64,000 nucleotides of DNA from positions 441,387,587 to 441,451,586 of the forward strand of contig CM062289.1 of NCBI GenBank assembly GCA_031216915.1, written 5' to 3'. The position numbers and the translations under genes are program-made. The stretch comes from Pictodentalium vernedei. Lineage: Eukaryota > Mollusca > Scaphopoda > Dentaliida > Dentaliidae. Numbering within the stretch: the first letter of the stretch is position 1; the number at the start of each line of letters is the position of its first letter. Under the pieces are notes generated by a model. The model searched no databases. It was not told the origin of the DNA and saw nothing but the letters and a program-made list of their open reading frames with translations. Below, piece by piece: positions 1 to 10,055 of the stretch.

Positions 1-371
1 ATTTCAGAAGGTTCCTAAATGGTGAAAATCAACGTCCGCTCACATTCTATGCCAGGGCCAAATCCCGAACAGCTCAAATTTATCATTGTAGGTTGCATCT
101 GCACTGTAGCGGTATTAACACCCATTTGTATAACCACCTCTCGACTTCACCTCTTTGTCAGTGTGGTGGCATAGAAATAATTGGAACACTTTCTTCTGTA
201 CTGTTCAAACTATACAGATGTATGTAATCTAACAATTAATACATTACAGTTTACCTTTGATCTTTCTATGCTCTTGTTTGGGTCTGAGCGGCTGAGCATC
301 ACTGAAAACTCTCTTGTGTTCAGAGTCAAGCAAGAATATATCTTTCACTGTGTTGCCGTATACATGTAACC
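1..371 (+). pseudogene. 3' end of a non-LTR retrotransposon (LINE) reverse-transcriptase ORF, decayed
   Basis: Plus-strand translation gives the C-terminal tail typical of LINE ORF2 proteins: a basic stretch, then PLCQCGG followed by an EHFLLYC segment (the C-x-C...H-x4-C knuckle seen at the end of many CR1/L2/I-type ORF2s), then an LLFGSERLSITEN segment and a stop near 369. The two halves lie in different frames around position 178, so at least one frameshift is present. The element enters the window from the left, so the polymerase domain, if it exists, lies outside. The clade cannot be fixed from this fragment. Confidence 0.6.
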
Positions 372-477
372 TGTCCATGTGAAAGTTATTGTGTGGATGT
401 ACATGTAGATTTATTCCATCCTGGTATATCGATGGGTGTATATGCATCAGTAAATACATCACAATAAGCATCTTGGA

Positions 478-2661
478 TAGTGATGAACCGATATGGTAAA
501 CAAACCATCGGCCGATTCCGATGTTAAAAATTTAATAATCGGCCGATACTGATGCTGATTCCGATGTTTTAAATTCTGTGAAAATGCGTTAATAACTTGA
601 TCGAACCCTGCAAAGTTGCAATTAGAATGTCAATGCGGGGTTGTGTTTCTTGGTTCCTGGTAAACTCGCCACACATCAACTCCCCAGACAATTTATCCGA
701 TCGTTTTGTGCAGTCCTTTCCTCAGTGAGAAGAACGGAATCACCCATGTCAAATTGACTCTCCCTGCATGGAATACCACATGTTCTTCCAATAAGATTAA
801 ATACCATATATTTAAAACTCATAGCAATCCTGTGGGAACTCGTACACAGGCTGACAGACACTGTCCTGACTCGGGATAAATCCGACTTATTCCTTTCCTC
901 TCATATCGGTCATAAGCCCAATATTCAATATGTACATTCTGAATAGACCTCTGCATTTTGAAAATCATGTGATACTGCCCCGCCATGGAAAGGGGTTGGA
1001 CATTTCATACACAGCAATTTAGGATGTTTCGTACACAAACTTGTAGGACGTTTTGTGCACAAGCTACGATGTTTCATACATGAGGTTATGACTGCCTTGA
1101 GCCAAGTAAAGATAACAACCTCATATGTAAAAATAATTTATATTGGATTATAATACCGTCTATTATTTCATATAAAAAATACTTAAAAACCCTATAAAAT
1201 TTGCCTGTGTACTAGTGATGATATATGTACGAAATGTCTTCTTTTGTATACGAAAGTCAGTATACGAAATGGGATCAGGGACAACCTGCCCCAGGCCTAT
1301 TTTTGGGGCGGGTTGTCACACTTTTTGGGGTGGGTTGTCCCGATTTTTTTTCTGATTTTTGAAGAAAAAGTTTTTGGGGATAGTAATATATAAAAAAATT
1401 TTCACTCACTTTTTTGTCGAAAAATTATCCAATTTTATCGAAAATTATCCATAATCCACAGTGATCCTATTAAAACATCCCAGAATGACTGAATTAAAGT
1501 AATAATAGTTCTATGCTGAATTGGTTGCATGTAGTCAGAAGTGATGTGTTGTTTTAGTCATGTTGTTTCAGTCGGGTACCCTCTAAGGGGAATGATATTT
1601 GTTTGATGCGAAAAAATCAAATAACCAGACATGTTGTTTCAGCGTGATATGGATTCATCACAGCGTTGATCGCTTTTCCTTTATCTAAGACTAAGACAAT
1701 AAATGTGCTTTTTAAGCTGATAACAATCATTGACTCAGATGAAGCCATGAACACGTCCGAGACAACAAACAGTCAGGCCACTGAAACATCCATCAGTGAG
1801 ACACCCACAGATACCATTACTTCTGATGATAATTCATTCGGAATTATTCATGATATTACTTTTAATATCATCATAATAAGTCCAATAAACAAATCTATTG
1901 TCTGCTAATTAATAATGATCGTATTACAAGTAATAACAGCTGAATAGTTCATTTGTTATTACTAAAAATCCAATCATAGTCCAATATCATAGTCAAATAG
2001 CTCATAACTGCGACACGTGTAAAACTTGGGGCGGGTTTTCCCAGCTTGTTCGGGGCGGGTTGTCCCATTCCCTACAAAATGCCTGTGTACGAAGCAACAC
2101 TAATCCTCCATGGAATGCGCACGTATTGTTTTCAAAGAAACTGCCTTGTATAATTTACTTCACTTGTGTCCCACCAGATTTTTTTTTGTAATACAGTACT
2201 TATGAATAAAGGAAAAATGAAACAGGCACTGACAGTCTGATACTATTTATTTTAATAAGAATTGTGTGATTTCCAAAATGGAGTAATATAGGAAAGCTAA
2301 ACTTTAAACAATGATGTTACAACTCAAGAAACTGGGTCGAGATTTCCACGTAATAAGAATCATACATGACTGTGTGACAGATTGAAATTGTGGCTTAGCT
2401 TTAAATTATTCATAGAATATTAAAACGCACAGAATTTTGGAATCAGTAGTGTTGACACGTTCCCCAGATGTTTCAGGTGTAAACACTGTTTTCGACGATA
2501 TGGCTGTGAGTAAAAAAATAAAAAAAACAACGGTTTATTTTGACCCTGTAACAATCGGTGCACCCCTATCGGCAAATGATGCCCTTTTCTGCCGATGATT
2601 CACCGATTACCCCATTATCGGCCGATGCCGATGGCCGATGCCGATAATAGGTTCATCACTA
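478..2661. mobile_element. hAT-superfamily DNA transposon, non-autonomous, 2.2 kb
   Basis: Termini TAGTGATGAACC (478) and its inverse GGTTCATCACTA (ending 2661) are flanked by a perfect 8-bp duplication ATCTTGGA (470-477 and 2662-2669), the hAT signature. Subterminal sequence at both ends is rich in CGGCCGAT motifs (about 507-545 and 2575-2645). No transposase reading frame is visible; the longest frame (1666-1908, + strand) has no recognisable motif. A second inverted pair lies inside (see separate entry). Confidence 0.9.
1264..2076. repeat. Inner inverted-repeat unit nested in the 2.2-kb hAT
   Basis: GGGACAACC-GCCCC at about 1268-1283 is mirrored by GGGGCGGGTTGTCCC at about 2052-2068, and each end has a second inward copy (GGGGCGGGTTGTC near 1306 and GGGGCGGGTTTTCCC near 2029). 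This suggests a roughly 0.8-kb foldback or MITE inserted in the hAT. The ends are not precise and no target duplication was identified. Confidence 0.45.
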
Positions 2662-2669
2662 ATCTTGGA

Positions 2670-3257
2670 CATTAGCCTTCTGGGGAAGTATTCTGCGGAC
2701 TGCCCGGAGTCCGCCCCTGGACTGTTTCCCCTCGCCAACAGTATCCTGTTGAAACTAACTGTTAACTACTCTGAGCTGGAAGAGCGGTGAGAACAGTCCA
2801 GGCACGGGATCTTGTCTGTTAGCGACAATGGTACTGTTCATTAATAGAGTCATAGACTACTCTCATGTGATCGCTACTGGTATGTAATACTGCTTTCAAG
2901 TTGGTTTCATCTTGTGTTTTGTTTTTTTTCCCCTCTTTTTTCCCTAGTTTTGTTACTTTTCTCTTCCTACCCAACAATGACGATGAGTTCAAACAATATT
3001 TTACTCAGTTTTAGCAACCACCTATATACTTTGCTATTTTAGAAATGTTCCAGGAGACGGCTTATATAAACTAAGTGCTTTCTGCCGAATCCTCTCCTTT
3101 GATATTGTCAGCTTTTTCTGTATGTTTTGCTATAATGCATACCTTCTATTATAAATTCTGTACAGTTAATGTAATATTATTAATCTCTTGTATGTATTAT
3201 ATCATGTTCAATTCTGAATAACTATTGTTGAAACTAACTACTGACAAGCAGCAAATA
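2670..3257. other. Unassigned interval
   Basis: AT-rich sequence with no convincing reading frame, terminal repeats or similarity to other parts of the window. Confidence 0.5.
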
Positions 3258-3503
3258 TTAACCCTTTACCCAATGCAGACGATATCAAAATTTATTATTT
3301 TAAATATTTTTTCAAATTTTTCAAAAAATTTCAACAAAACCATATCATGTGACCCCTCGTTGGAACGAGCTCGACGAGCTCGTTCCAACGAGGGGTCACA
3401 TGATATGGTTTTGTTGAAATTGTTTGAAAAATAATATTTTTTCAACTGCCGAATTTGCATATTACGTGGGCGGATGCGATCGATTTGTTGGGTAAAGGAT
3501 TAA
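3258..3503. mobile_element. piggyBac-type MITE, subfamily I (copy A)
   Basis: Flanked by TTAA (3258-3261, 3500-3503). Ends are CCCTTTACCCAA and TTGGGTAAAGG. The centre is a perfect palindrome around GTTGGAACGAGCTC mirrored, flanked by arms that read CATATCATGTGACCCC. TTAA targets and CCC...GGG ends fit piggyBac-derived MITEs. Subfamily I is marked by GCAGACGATATC on one side and TTTGCATATTACG plus GCGGATGCG on the other. Confidence 0.85.
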
Positions 3504-3609
3504 ACAGAAACACACTGAAAACAAAAACAGGACAACAATCATCTGAAACTCTAATTTCAACTGGGTGATTTTTGAGGAGTGAGAAAAGGTTACCCTGTAA
3601 AGTTTTGGA

Positions 3610-4005
3610 TAGGCCACACAAAGTAGATTTTCTGTTTCTCAGGTCATTATTTGGGAAATTGCATGCAGGCAAGCAGTTTTTTTATATTATTTTTTTATTT
3701 CTGTAATTATTTCTTTGCCATCAAAGTTCATGTTCTTGGTACTCATAATCTACGGATTAGCATGGGTGATGGTGTATTTCGTCCTTTGGGAGCAAGAAGG
3801 CTTTGCAGTGCTGAAGCATTACAAAGCCTTCTTGCTGACAAGGGACAAATTTATAATTTTTGTTCAACTTGGATAAAATATCAGATATAAACTATTTAAT
3901 TTTTATTTTTTTAATGTTTACATTTGTTGTAAAAAGAGAGCTTATGCAGCCAAAAGGACCATGTGGGAGGGCATGAGAAACAAATTTTTAATTTTTTTAG
4001 GCCAT
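3610..4005. mobile_element. TAGGCC-family MITE with hairpin core (copy 1)
   Basis: Begins TAGGCCACACAAAGTAGAT and ends TTTTTTTAGGCCATA, with CTGTTTCTCAGG-type subterminal motifs inverted at the two ends. The core at about 3788-3850 is a hairpin, GCAAGAAGGCTTTGCA against its complement. The same element recurs at 21301 and 33360, and in a longer form at 40111. The target duplication is unclear (possibly TA or TTA). Confidence 0.65.
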
Positions 4006-4266
4006 AACTTTTGTAGGAACTTAATGCAGGTTATCCAATAAGTGCATCCCTGTGCTCAGTGTGCACACAGCATGATAATGGAGGTTAAAATTTAACATAA
4101 CTGTCTGAACATGAATATTCCTTACGAACATTTCAGTAAAATAATTTATTTCAACTTTCTAACTTCCATCTTTGCTACATATTTTCATTCAGGGCAGGAA
4201 GGGTTTGATGCAACTGCCGGGAAAATGTTCAGTTTTTGTTTTTCACTAAAAAAATCACTACGCAAG

Positions 4267-5430
4267 CTACATCATCTCCAGTAGACGACTCGAGTTCCCT
4301 GAAACTTGAATAAAATACTCATCAAAAATATCACACTGAAAAGGCGTTTTCTCTGTATGAGATCTTTGTCGATCGAAAAGGTACTTCTTTTGGCCAAAAC
4401 ATTTGAAACCTTTCAGTGCTTCTTTAAGATTGGCTGGAACACTCCACATACAAGCCACATCACATTTAACCCTTTACCCAACGCAGGCGATATCAAAATT
4501 TATTATTTTAAATACCATTTTTTAAAATTTTTCAAAAAATTTCACCAAAACCATATCATGTGACCCCTCGTTGGAACGAGCTCGTCGAGCTCGTTCCAAC
4601 GAGGGGTCACATGATATGGTTTTGTTGAAATTTTTTGAAAAACAATATTTTTTCAAATGCTGAATTTGCATATTACATGGGCGGATGCGGGCGATTCGTT
4701 TGGTAAAGGGTTAAAAAGCTTCTCTGTCTGATAGGAGTTTCAAGATTCTTGTCATGATGGCTTTTGAACCGAAAATACGTCACAAATGTCACACCGGAAT
4801 GGTTTTTCATTAGTATGAGTAGACTTCTACCAAATGTCATGTTTCAATGACTTCTCACCTGTATGAGTTCTGTTGTACTCATCCACTTTTTGTTTTTTTA
4901 AAAAAAAAAAAAAAACACATCACAATGACTTATATCACATGCAAATCGTTCCTCCGCTGTTAAGAGTATGGGTGATCTAATGAAAATTTAGTACTAATGA
5001 ATTTATCAAAGTCACATGTAAAAGATTTCTCCCCTGTATTGGTTTGTGGATGCGCTATAAGATGTTGATTCAGACTAAAATAGGCTCCTCACAAGCATGA
5101 TTTTTTCGATGACTAACACGACTTCACAAATGACAAAATATTTGTCACAAAAGCTGCATTTAAAAGCCTTCTAAACTCCATGAGTTACCTTGATGATCAA
5201 AGATTTGCTCTTTAAGTGAAAGCACTTACCGCTTATCAGATTGGTATGCTTTCTCATCTGTTTAGTTTAAACAATATTTATTTCAGAAAACATGTAGAAG
5301 AACAGATTACATATTAACACAAAAGTACATAAACTGAAGAAGATTCAGCAGTAAGCTTGTTTAGCTTATACAAGGCTGTCTCATCTGTTTTGAGTTATTT
5401 GATGTAGAATATGTTTGAATTTTCAAGTAA
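4267..5430 (-). pseudogene. Decayed C2H2 zinc-finger array downstream of ZNF gene 1
   Basis: On the minus strand, recognisable finger debris continues past the stop of the gene at 5439: a CEKCFT-like piece just after the stop, KAFKCSFCDKYF near 5160, a TGEKSFTCDF piece near 5020, and a finger reading HTEKTPFQCDIFDEYF near 4320 that has lost one cysteine. Frames shift and stops occur between the pieces. MITE copy B (4466-4714) is inserted in this stretch. It looks like the former 3' part of a longer finger array that was cut off by the stop at 5439 and then eroded, or a degraded tandem paralogue. A possible polyadenylation signal for the upstream gene (AATAAA on the minus strand) lies at 5277-5282. 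Confidence 0.7.
4466..4714. mobile_element. piggyBac-type MITE, subfamily I (copy B)
   Basis: TTAA at 4466-4469 and 4711-4714, ends CCCTTTACCCAACG and TTTGGTAAAGGG, perfect central palindrome (GTTGGAACGAGCTCG mirrored). It sits inside the decayed zinc-finger sequence, so it inserted into former coding or 3' UTR sequence. Confidence 0.88.
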
Positions 5431-5438
5431 AGCACTTC

Positions 5439-6551
5439 TCAAGCGTCACATCTATGTTGTGTTTGAATATGTTTCAGGAGACTATTCTTCCAACTGAAAT
5501 TTTGATAGCAAGTACCACATTTGAATGGTTTCTCACCAGCATGAGCTTTCTGATGCTGAACAAGATTGCACCTGCGAATGAAACACTTATCACAAGTGTC
5601 ACATTTGAATGGTTGCTCACCTGTGTGTGTTCTTATGTGGTCCTTAAGACTATTCTTCCAACTGAAACTTTGAAAGCAGGTGTCACATTTGAATGGTTTC
5701 TCACCTGTATGAATTATTTTGTGACGCATTAGAGATCCTTTTTGGCTGAAGAACTTATCACAAATGTCACATTTGAATGGTTTCTCACCAGTATGAGTTG
5801 TCTGATGTTGTGTGAGATGATGTTTTTGACTGAAATACTGATCACACAGGTCACACTTCAATAATTTCTCACCTGTGTGGGTTCCAAGATGCTCAAGGAG
5901 TGAGTCCTTTTCTCTGTAACACCTATCACATGAAGCACACTGGAATGGTTTTTCATCTGCGTGAGTTCTCTGATGATGTTGTACAAGATAAGATTTACTG
6001 CTAAAACATTTGAGGCAAATGTCACATTTGAACTGCATTTCACCTGTGTGCATTGTTAGCTGGTTATGGAGGCTTAGATGTATCTTGGAACGAAAAGATT
6101 TGTCGCATTTGTCACATTTCAACTGTTTCTGACATGTGTGAACAGTTTTATGTTGATTCAGATATTTCTTTAACCTGAAACATTTATCACAAACATCACA
6201 TTTGAATGTTTTTTTAGCTCTGTGAGTAATTCCACGATGATTTGAATTAAGCTTTTGACTAGGACTCTGAACATTAACAGAACAGTTGATTGATCTGTCG
6301 GGACTACAAGGTCTTAGATGTTGAACAAGATTAGGATTTTCATCAGAACACTGATCGAAAGTGTTGCATTCCAATAATTTTGCATCTTTATGAATTTCTG
6401 GATGGTCGACAAATGTCGATGTGCCAACAGTGGTTGTATCATGTGTGCCACGAAGGTCGAATTTTTCCCCTGTATTAATACTCAAATGTTGTTGTAAATG
6501 ATGGCATTCACCAGATTTTCCACAAACACCACAATAAATAATTTTCATCAT
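5439..6551 (-). CDS. C2H2 zinc-finger protein, nine fingers (ZNF gene 1)
   Basis: Probable nuclear DNA-binding protein; the target is unknown. About 370 residues. The N-terminus starts MMKIIYCGVCGKSGEC, followed by a poorly conserved acidic/polar stretch with two degenerate finger-like segments. Nine tandem C2H2 fingers then run to the end, mostly C-x2-C-x12-H-x3-H, joined by TGEKPF-type linkers; the second finger has H-x5-H and the third and ninth H-x4-H spacing. No KRAB, BTB, SCAN or ZAD domain is visible. The start was placed at the ATG at 6551 because the bases before it read TTTTTATCCTTACAG, a good 3' splice acceptor. The in-frame ATG 21 bp upstream would then be intronic, and any 5' exon must lie above 6552. 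The last finger is followed by only four residues and a stop, after which degraded finger sequence continues, so the protein is probably a shortened version of a longer array. Paralogue: 38747-39772. Confidence 0.85.
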   Translation of the reverse strand: MMKIIYCGVCGKSGECHHLQQHLSINTGEKFDLRGTHDTTTVGTSTFVDHPEIHKDAKLLECNTFDQCSDENPNLVQHLRPCSPDRSINCSVNVQSPSQKLNSNHRGITHRAKKTFKCDVCDKCFRLKKYLNQHKTVHTCQKQLKCDKCDKSFRSKIHLSLHNQLTMHTGEMQFKCDICLKCFSSKSYLVQHHQRTHADEKPFQCASCDRCYREKDSLLEHLGTHTGEKLLKCDLCDQYFSQKHHLTQHQTTHTGEKPFKCDICDKFFSQKGSLMRHKIIHTGEKPFKCDTCFQSFSWKNSLKDHIRTHTGEQPFKCDTCDKCFIRRCNLVQHQKAHAGEKPFKCGTCYQNFSWKNSLLKHIQTQHRCDA

Positions 6552-6566
6552 CTGTAAGGATAAAAA
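6552..6566 (-). promoter_or_regulatory. Putative 3' splice acceptor of ZNF gene 1
   Basis: Minus-strand TTTTTATCCTTACAG lies directly against the ATG codon at 6551-6549. The paralogue has the equivalent arrangement at 39773, which supports a conserved intron ending at the start codon. Confidence 0.6.
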
Positions 6567-6594
6567 GTTCAATGGGTATCAGTGTTTCACCCTG

Positions 6595-7201
6595 TTAACC
6601 CTTTCACTACTATAGGTCCGTGAGTACGGACCCTAATTTTGATATCCAGTGCTGTAAGTCTGTACGGAAATACCACATACAGAGAATGGATACAACAGCA
6701 CACTATTATTCTCAAACATCAAAAAACCTGGCATCACAGGCTGTTATATATTTTTTTTTGTTTTGTCGTTCCGTGCCACAGAACGACAAAATACAAAAAA
6801 TATATAACGTTCTTTGGGGCACAGTTTGGACTACTTGTTCAGCTATTAGTGAGGGTTTTCTTTCTGGTGTTCTAAAAATTCAAATATAAATCGAAAAAAA
6901 ATAAAGTTACCTTTCTTGATACCATTCAAAGGTTAGAGTGACTCAAAAATTTTAGTCAAATGGGAAATAAATTCAAGTGATAAGACACTTGGACGAGACA
7001 TCCTTTTTCTGTGGGTAGCTGGAGGGTCCTGGATGAGATTATTACATTATGTTCAAATATGTACTAACAACTTTAAAATTACAAATAAATCTACGTCCCC
7101 GATGTTTTCAGTTTTTTTCCCTTTCACGGTTTAACCCCATTTCAGTCAAAAAACTTTACTGCACAGGATATTATCAATTCGTGAAGTAGCGAAGGGGTTA
7201 A
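6595..7201. mobile_element. TTAA-target (piggyBac-like) element with hairpin, 607 bp
   Basis: TTAA at 6595-6598 and 7198-7201. Ends CCCTTTCACTAC and GTAGCGAAGGGG are inverted. The hairpin at about 6749-6804 has arms TATATATTTTTTTTTGTTTT and CGTTCTGTGGCACGGAACG-like sequence. It differs from the GAACGAGCTC family in both terminal and core sequence. Its border is 43 bp from the putative splice acceptor of ZNF gene 1, so it lies in the presumed upstream intron. Confidence 0.75.
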
Positions 7202-7302
7202 GACAAAGGGAGTGAACAGTGTAGACATAAAATCATTGAAGTGTGCTGTTCAGGCAGCTACATTTGTCAACTTCGATGTTTAAATATACACAACCAAACA
7301 TA

Positions 7303-7616
7303 CAGTTAAAACTAGAAGCCCTGTCACGAACTGTGCGCTTATCTAGGCTTAACTGCGCATAGGAATTGCGCGCAATAGCCATATCAAATGGCATCCAAGG
7401 CACGGCAGGTTCTCCTGGTTACTCACTGCAAACACAGGCAATGTTTCTGCCAATGGACCTCCGGGTTACCCGGAGGTCCATTGGCTGAAACATTGCTTGT
7501 GCCCAGGCCACACATACAGAATTTGGTAGCCTTACTGTGGTCATAACAAGTAGAATAACGCGCAGATCGACGTGTTATTTGTGCGCATTTCTTGACAGGA
7601 CTTCTAGTTTTAACTG
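7303..7616. mobile_element. TA-target MITE, CAGTTAAAACTAGAAG family (copy 1)
   Basis: TA duplications at 7301-7302 and 7617-7618. Ends CAGTTAAAACTAGAAGCC and GACTTCTAGTTTTAACTG are inverted. The core palindrome at about 7439-7492 (CCAATGGACCTCCGGGT mirrored, flanked by ATGTTTC and GAAACAT) is near perfect. A TA target with CAGT...ACTG ends indicates a Tc1/mariner or pogo-type MITE. Two further copies lie at 29452 and 32357, and the same core occurs in a different family at 24844 and 60196. Confidence 0.88.
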
Positions 7617-7618
7617 TA

Positions 7619-8447
7619 CGTTTGATATCACATGAGCGGAAGGCTCGAGTGATATCATGGGTCAAAGCAATCGAGTGCGATAATTCTTAACCCATTCAAA
7701 CATATGTGCAGTTCTGTATTTATCACACACCTCCCATGTAACAACCAGTCTACAGGAAAATAGAACTAAAAGCACTCTTCAGCTGGATAATTGCTGCATT
7801 TCCTTCGTTGTTATGAGACACCACGGTTAGGTGGTGGGGTACCAGTTCTAATTTGCTTTTTAATGTTTACTGCATTCAATTGGTCGACACCAATTGACGC
7901 CGATGAGTGTCAGGATGATCGAACTTCAAATATTGACTAAACTGCAGGAAATAACACTACAAAAACTGTTTAAATAGATCGTACGTTTAACAGACACGAT
8001 CATTATATGTCCACTTGTGGAAAGTATTTGTTAAGGAACAAGCAGTCAGAATGTGTATTTTTATTTTGTAGATGTTTGACTTGAATCTAATTGTTTAAAT
8101 ATCCCTGGTAAAAAAATCTAAACGAGGAACTTGGAATTTCCAAGCGATCTCGACTCTGTGCATTCGACCAACAGTGACGTGATTTATTTAGATGGGTTCC
8201 TTTTCTGTTTACAAAATCGAACATGTTTTGTATCATCACATGTGCGATACAACTTTATTTTTATCACACAGGCAGCACAGTGGAAATCCCATGTTTTACA
8301 TTAATAGGTGAGTGATAAAGCATGTTATTTTGGAAAGTGTACGCTATTTTCTCCTTTTGAATACATTTCAATGAAGTTATTCGAAAAAGTTTACAGATTA
8401 GCTTCTGCATGAGTAGCTGTTGTCACATGATGCACATTATTAATAAG
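7619..8447. other. Unassigned interval
   Basis: AT-rich non-coding sequence without frames or repeats that I recognise elsewhere in the window. Confidence 0.5.
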
Positions 8448-9430
8448 AACTTGTATGATAATCACGGTAATAGAGATTGGCAATGCACCGAAAAAAACTA
8501 ACCGATTCCAAGGGAATACTGAAACATCAAACCGAACCAATCATGAATACCGAAACCATCTGTATTCAAATTTTCTTTGCTATTTATGAAGCCTTCATTT
8601 TCACGAAAGAAGTGACTGATTTTCTTTTCAGTTTTATTAACCCTTAAGCATCTGGGCAATTTGTCCTGAATTCCCAACGGACTACAATCTCTAGATGTCC
8701 AGTTGCTCAGCAGTTACTTCTGGTGAAATCTTGGCTGCTTTAACAGACAGTCAAGACTTGACTAGAAATCACTCCTCAGGTGATTTGTCTATTGTCAGCA
8801 GGACATCCTAATGATGGCATGTTAACAGCAAACCTCCGAGATCACAAAAGACTGAAATAGGTCTTTAAAGGTTAACCCTTTACCCAATGTAACGTCCAAA
8901 ACCGCTCAGCACGATTCTAAAAAATCAGCAATTAATTTTCATTAATTTTTAATTTTTTGTCTCGAAAACATAGGTTAAAACCCCTCATTGGAACGAGCTT
9001 GACGAGCTCGTTCCAACGAGGGGTCATAACCTATGTTGTTGGAACGAGGGGTCATAACCTATGTTTTTGAGACAAAAAATGAATAAAATTAGTTACCCAA
9101 GAATTTTTTTTTGCAAGTGTCGTCTGCTTTTCATGTTAGGTCAAGGGTTAAGGTATGTTTGGAACAAGTCATAAAACTACTGTAGATATGACTTATGTTG
9201 ACAAAAGATTACTAATGTTAAGCTTATTGGCAGTGGCATTTGCGGCACCTTGACAGAATGATACAAGAACTTATTCTGTATTTTCCGGGTATGAATTCCA
9301 CTTTGGTTCTATAAGTAAATCTCAGTCAAGTCAGTTCCCAAATACCGAACCAATGCGGCAGTATACCTCCATAAAAATACCGAAAACCGACACCAAATTA
9401 GAAATTCCAATTCTGTCCATTTCTACACAG
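8448..9430. repeat. Interspersed repeat R1, copy 1, carrying a piggyBac-type MITE
   Basis: Sequence from AGATTGGCAATGCACCG (about 8474) through the ACCGAAAACCGACACC region (about 9375-9400) is matched, diverged, by 32824-34440; a short third piece lies at 19109-19185. Shared landmarks are AAGTGACTGATTTT, TCAAGACTTGACTAG with CTCAGGTGATTTG, and TTGGCAGTGGC. R1 may be a hAT-like MITE, but its ends and target duplication could not be defined. Confidence 0.6.
8872..9151. mobile_element. piggyBac-type MITE, subfamily II (copy C)
   Basis: TTAA at 8872-8875 and 9148-9151; ends CCCTTTACCCAATG and TAGGTCAAGGG. Subfamily II is marked by TCCAAAACCG-C-CAGC on one side, TGCAAGTGTCGTCTGCTTTTC on the other, and CATAACCTATG next to the GAACGAGCTC palindrome. 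About 32 bp of the right hairpin arm is duplicated (around 9009-9065), so this copy is longer than the rest. Confidence 0.85.
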
Positions 9431-9702
9431 GAAGTATTTATGCCACACTTAAGCCATGGTAAACATAGCAGGGGAAAAAATGTAACATATATGGCCAATT
9501 TATGGAGCCAACATTGCTGTGTGTATTTTACTAGTTATCTTCTTTACAACATCACGCATCATTTCAGGCCATATCTGTTCCCTTCCAAAATATTCCGAGT
9601 AGGATATACGTAATAATATCTATGTCACCCTTCAGGCCTACCTTGGCTGTACACACAGGTAGGCCTAAGATGTGATGTAGATACTATTACAAATATCCCA
9701 TT

Positions 9703-10055
9703 TTATTTATTTATTGGTGTTTAAGGACACATACTTATGCACAATGGCTAATCGTGACTGTGACAGTTTTACGGGTGGAGGAAGCCAGGGTACCCAAAGA
9801 GAACCACCAAGCATCAACGAGCAACTGTCAGCAACTGTCAACATTCTAACCCTGTTCAAGCTCCCCTCAAGCAGGGTTACAAAGGTTGAAGACATGTGCA
9901 GTACGTCTTAGTACAAAGCGTCATCGGGCCCCAATGTAGGCAACTGGGATAAAGTGCCTTGCCCAAGGAGACAATGCGGGTCGTCCTGGACGAGGATTGA
10001 ACTCGGGACCTCTAGCATAGAAGTCCAACAGTCTACAATGAGCCACCGAGCTCCC
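9703..10055 (-). mobile_element. tRNA-derived SINE, near full length
   Basis: Read on the minus strand it starts GGGAGCTCGGTGGCTCATTG (A-box region; the B-box region is GAGTTCAATCCTCG), continues with a conserved block TCCTTGGGCAAGGCACTTT, and ends TTAAACACCAATAAATAAA. The block resembles conserved central domains of SINEs in aquatic animals (V- or Nin-like; the exact domain name is uncertain). Other copies: 54256-54624, 62404-62766, 16305-16577, 31835-32158 and fragments. Confidence 0.85.

Noticed and set aside
5415..5732. 105-codon plus-strand frame
   Set aside because: Antisense shadow of the zinc fingers of ZNF gene 1.
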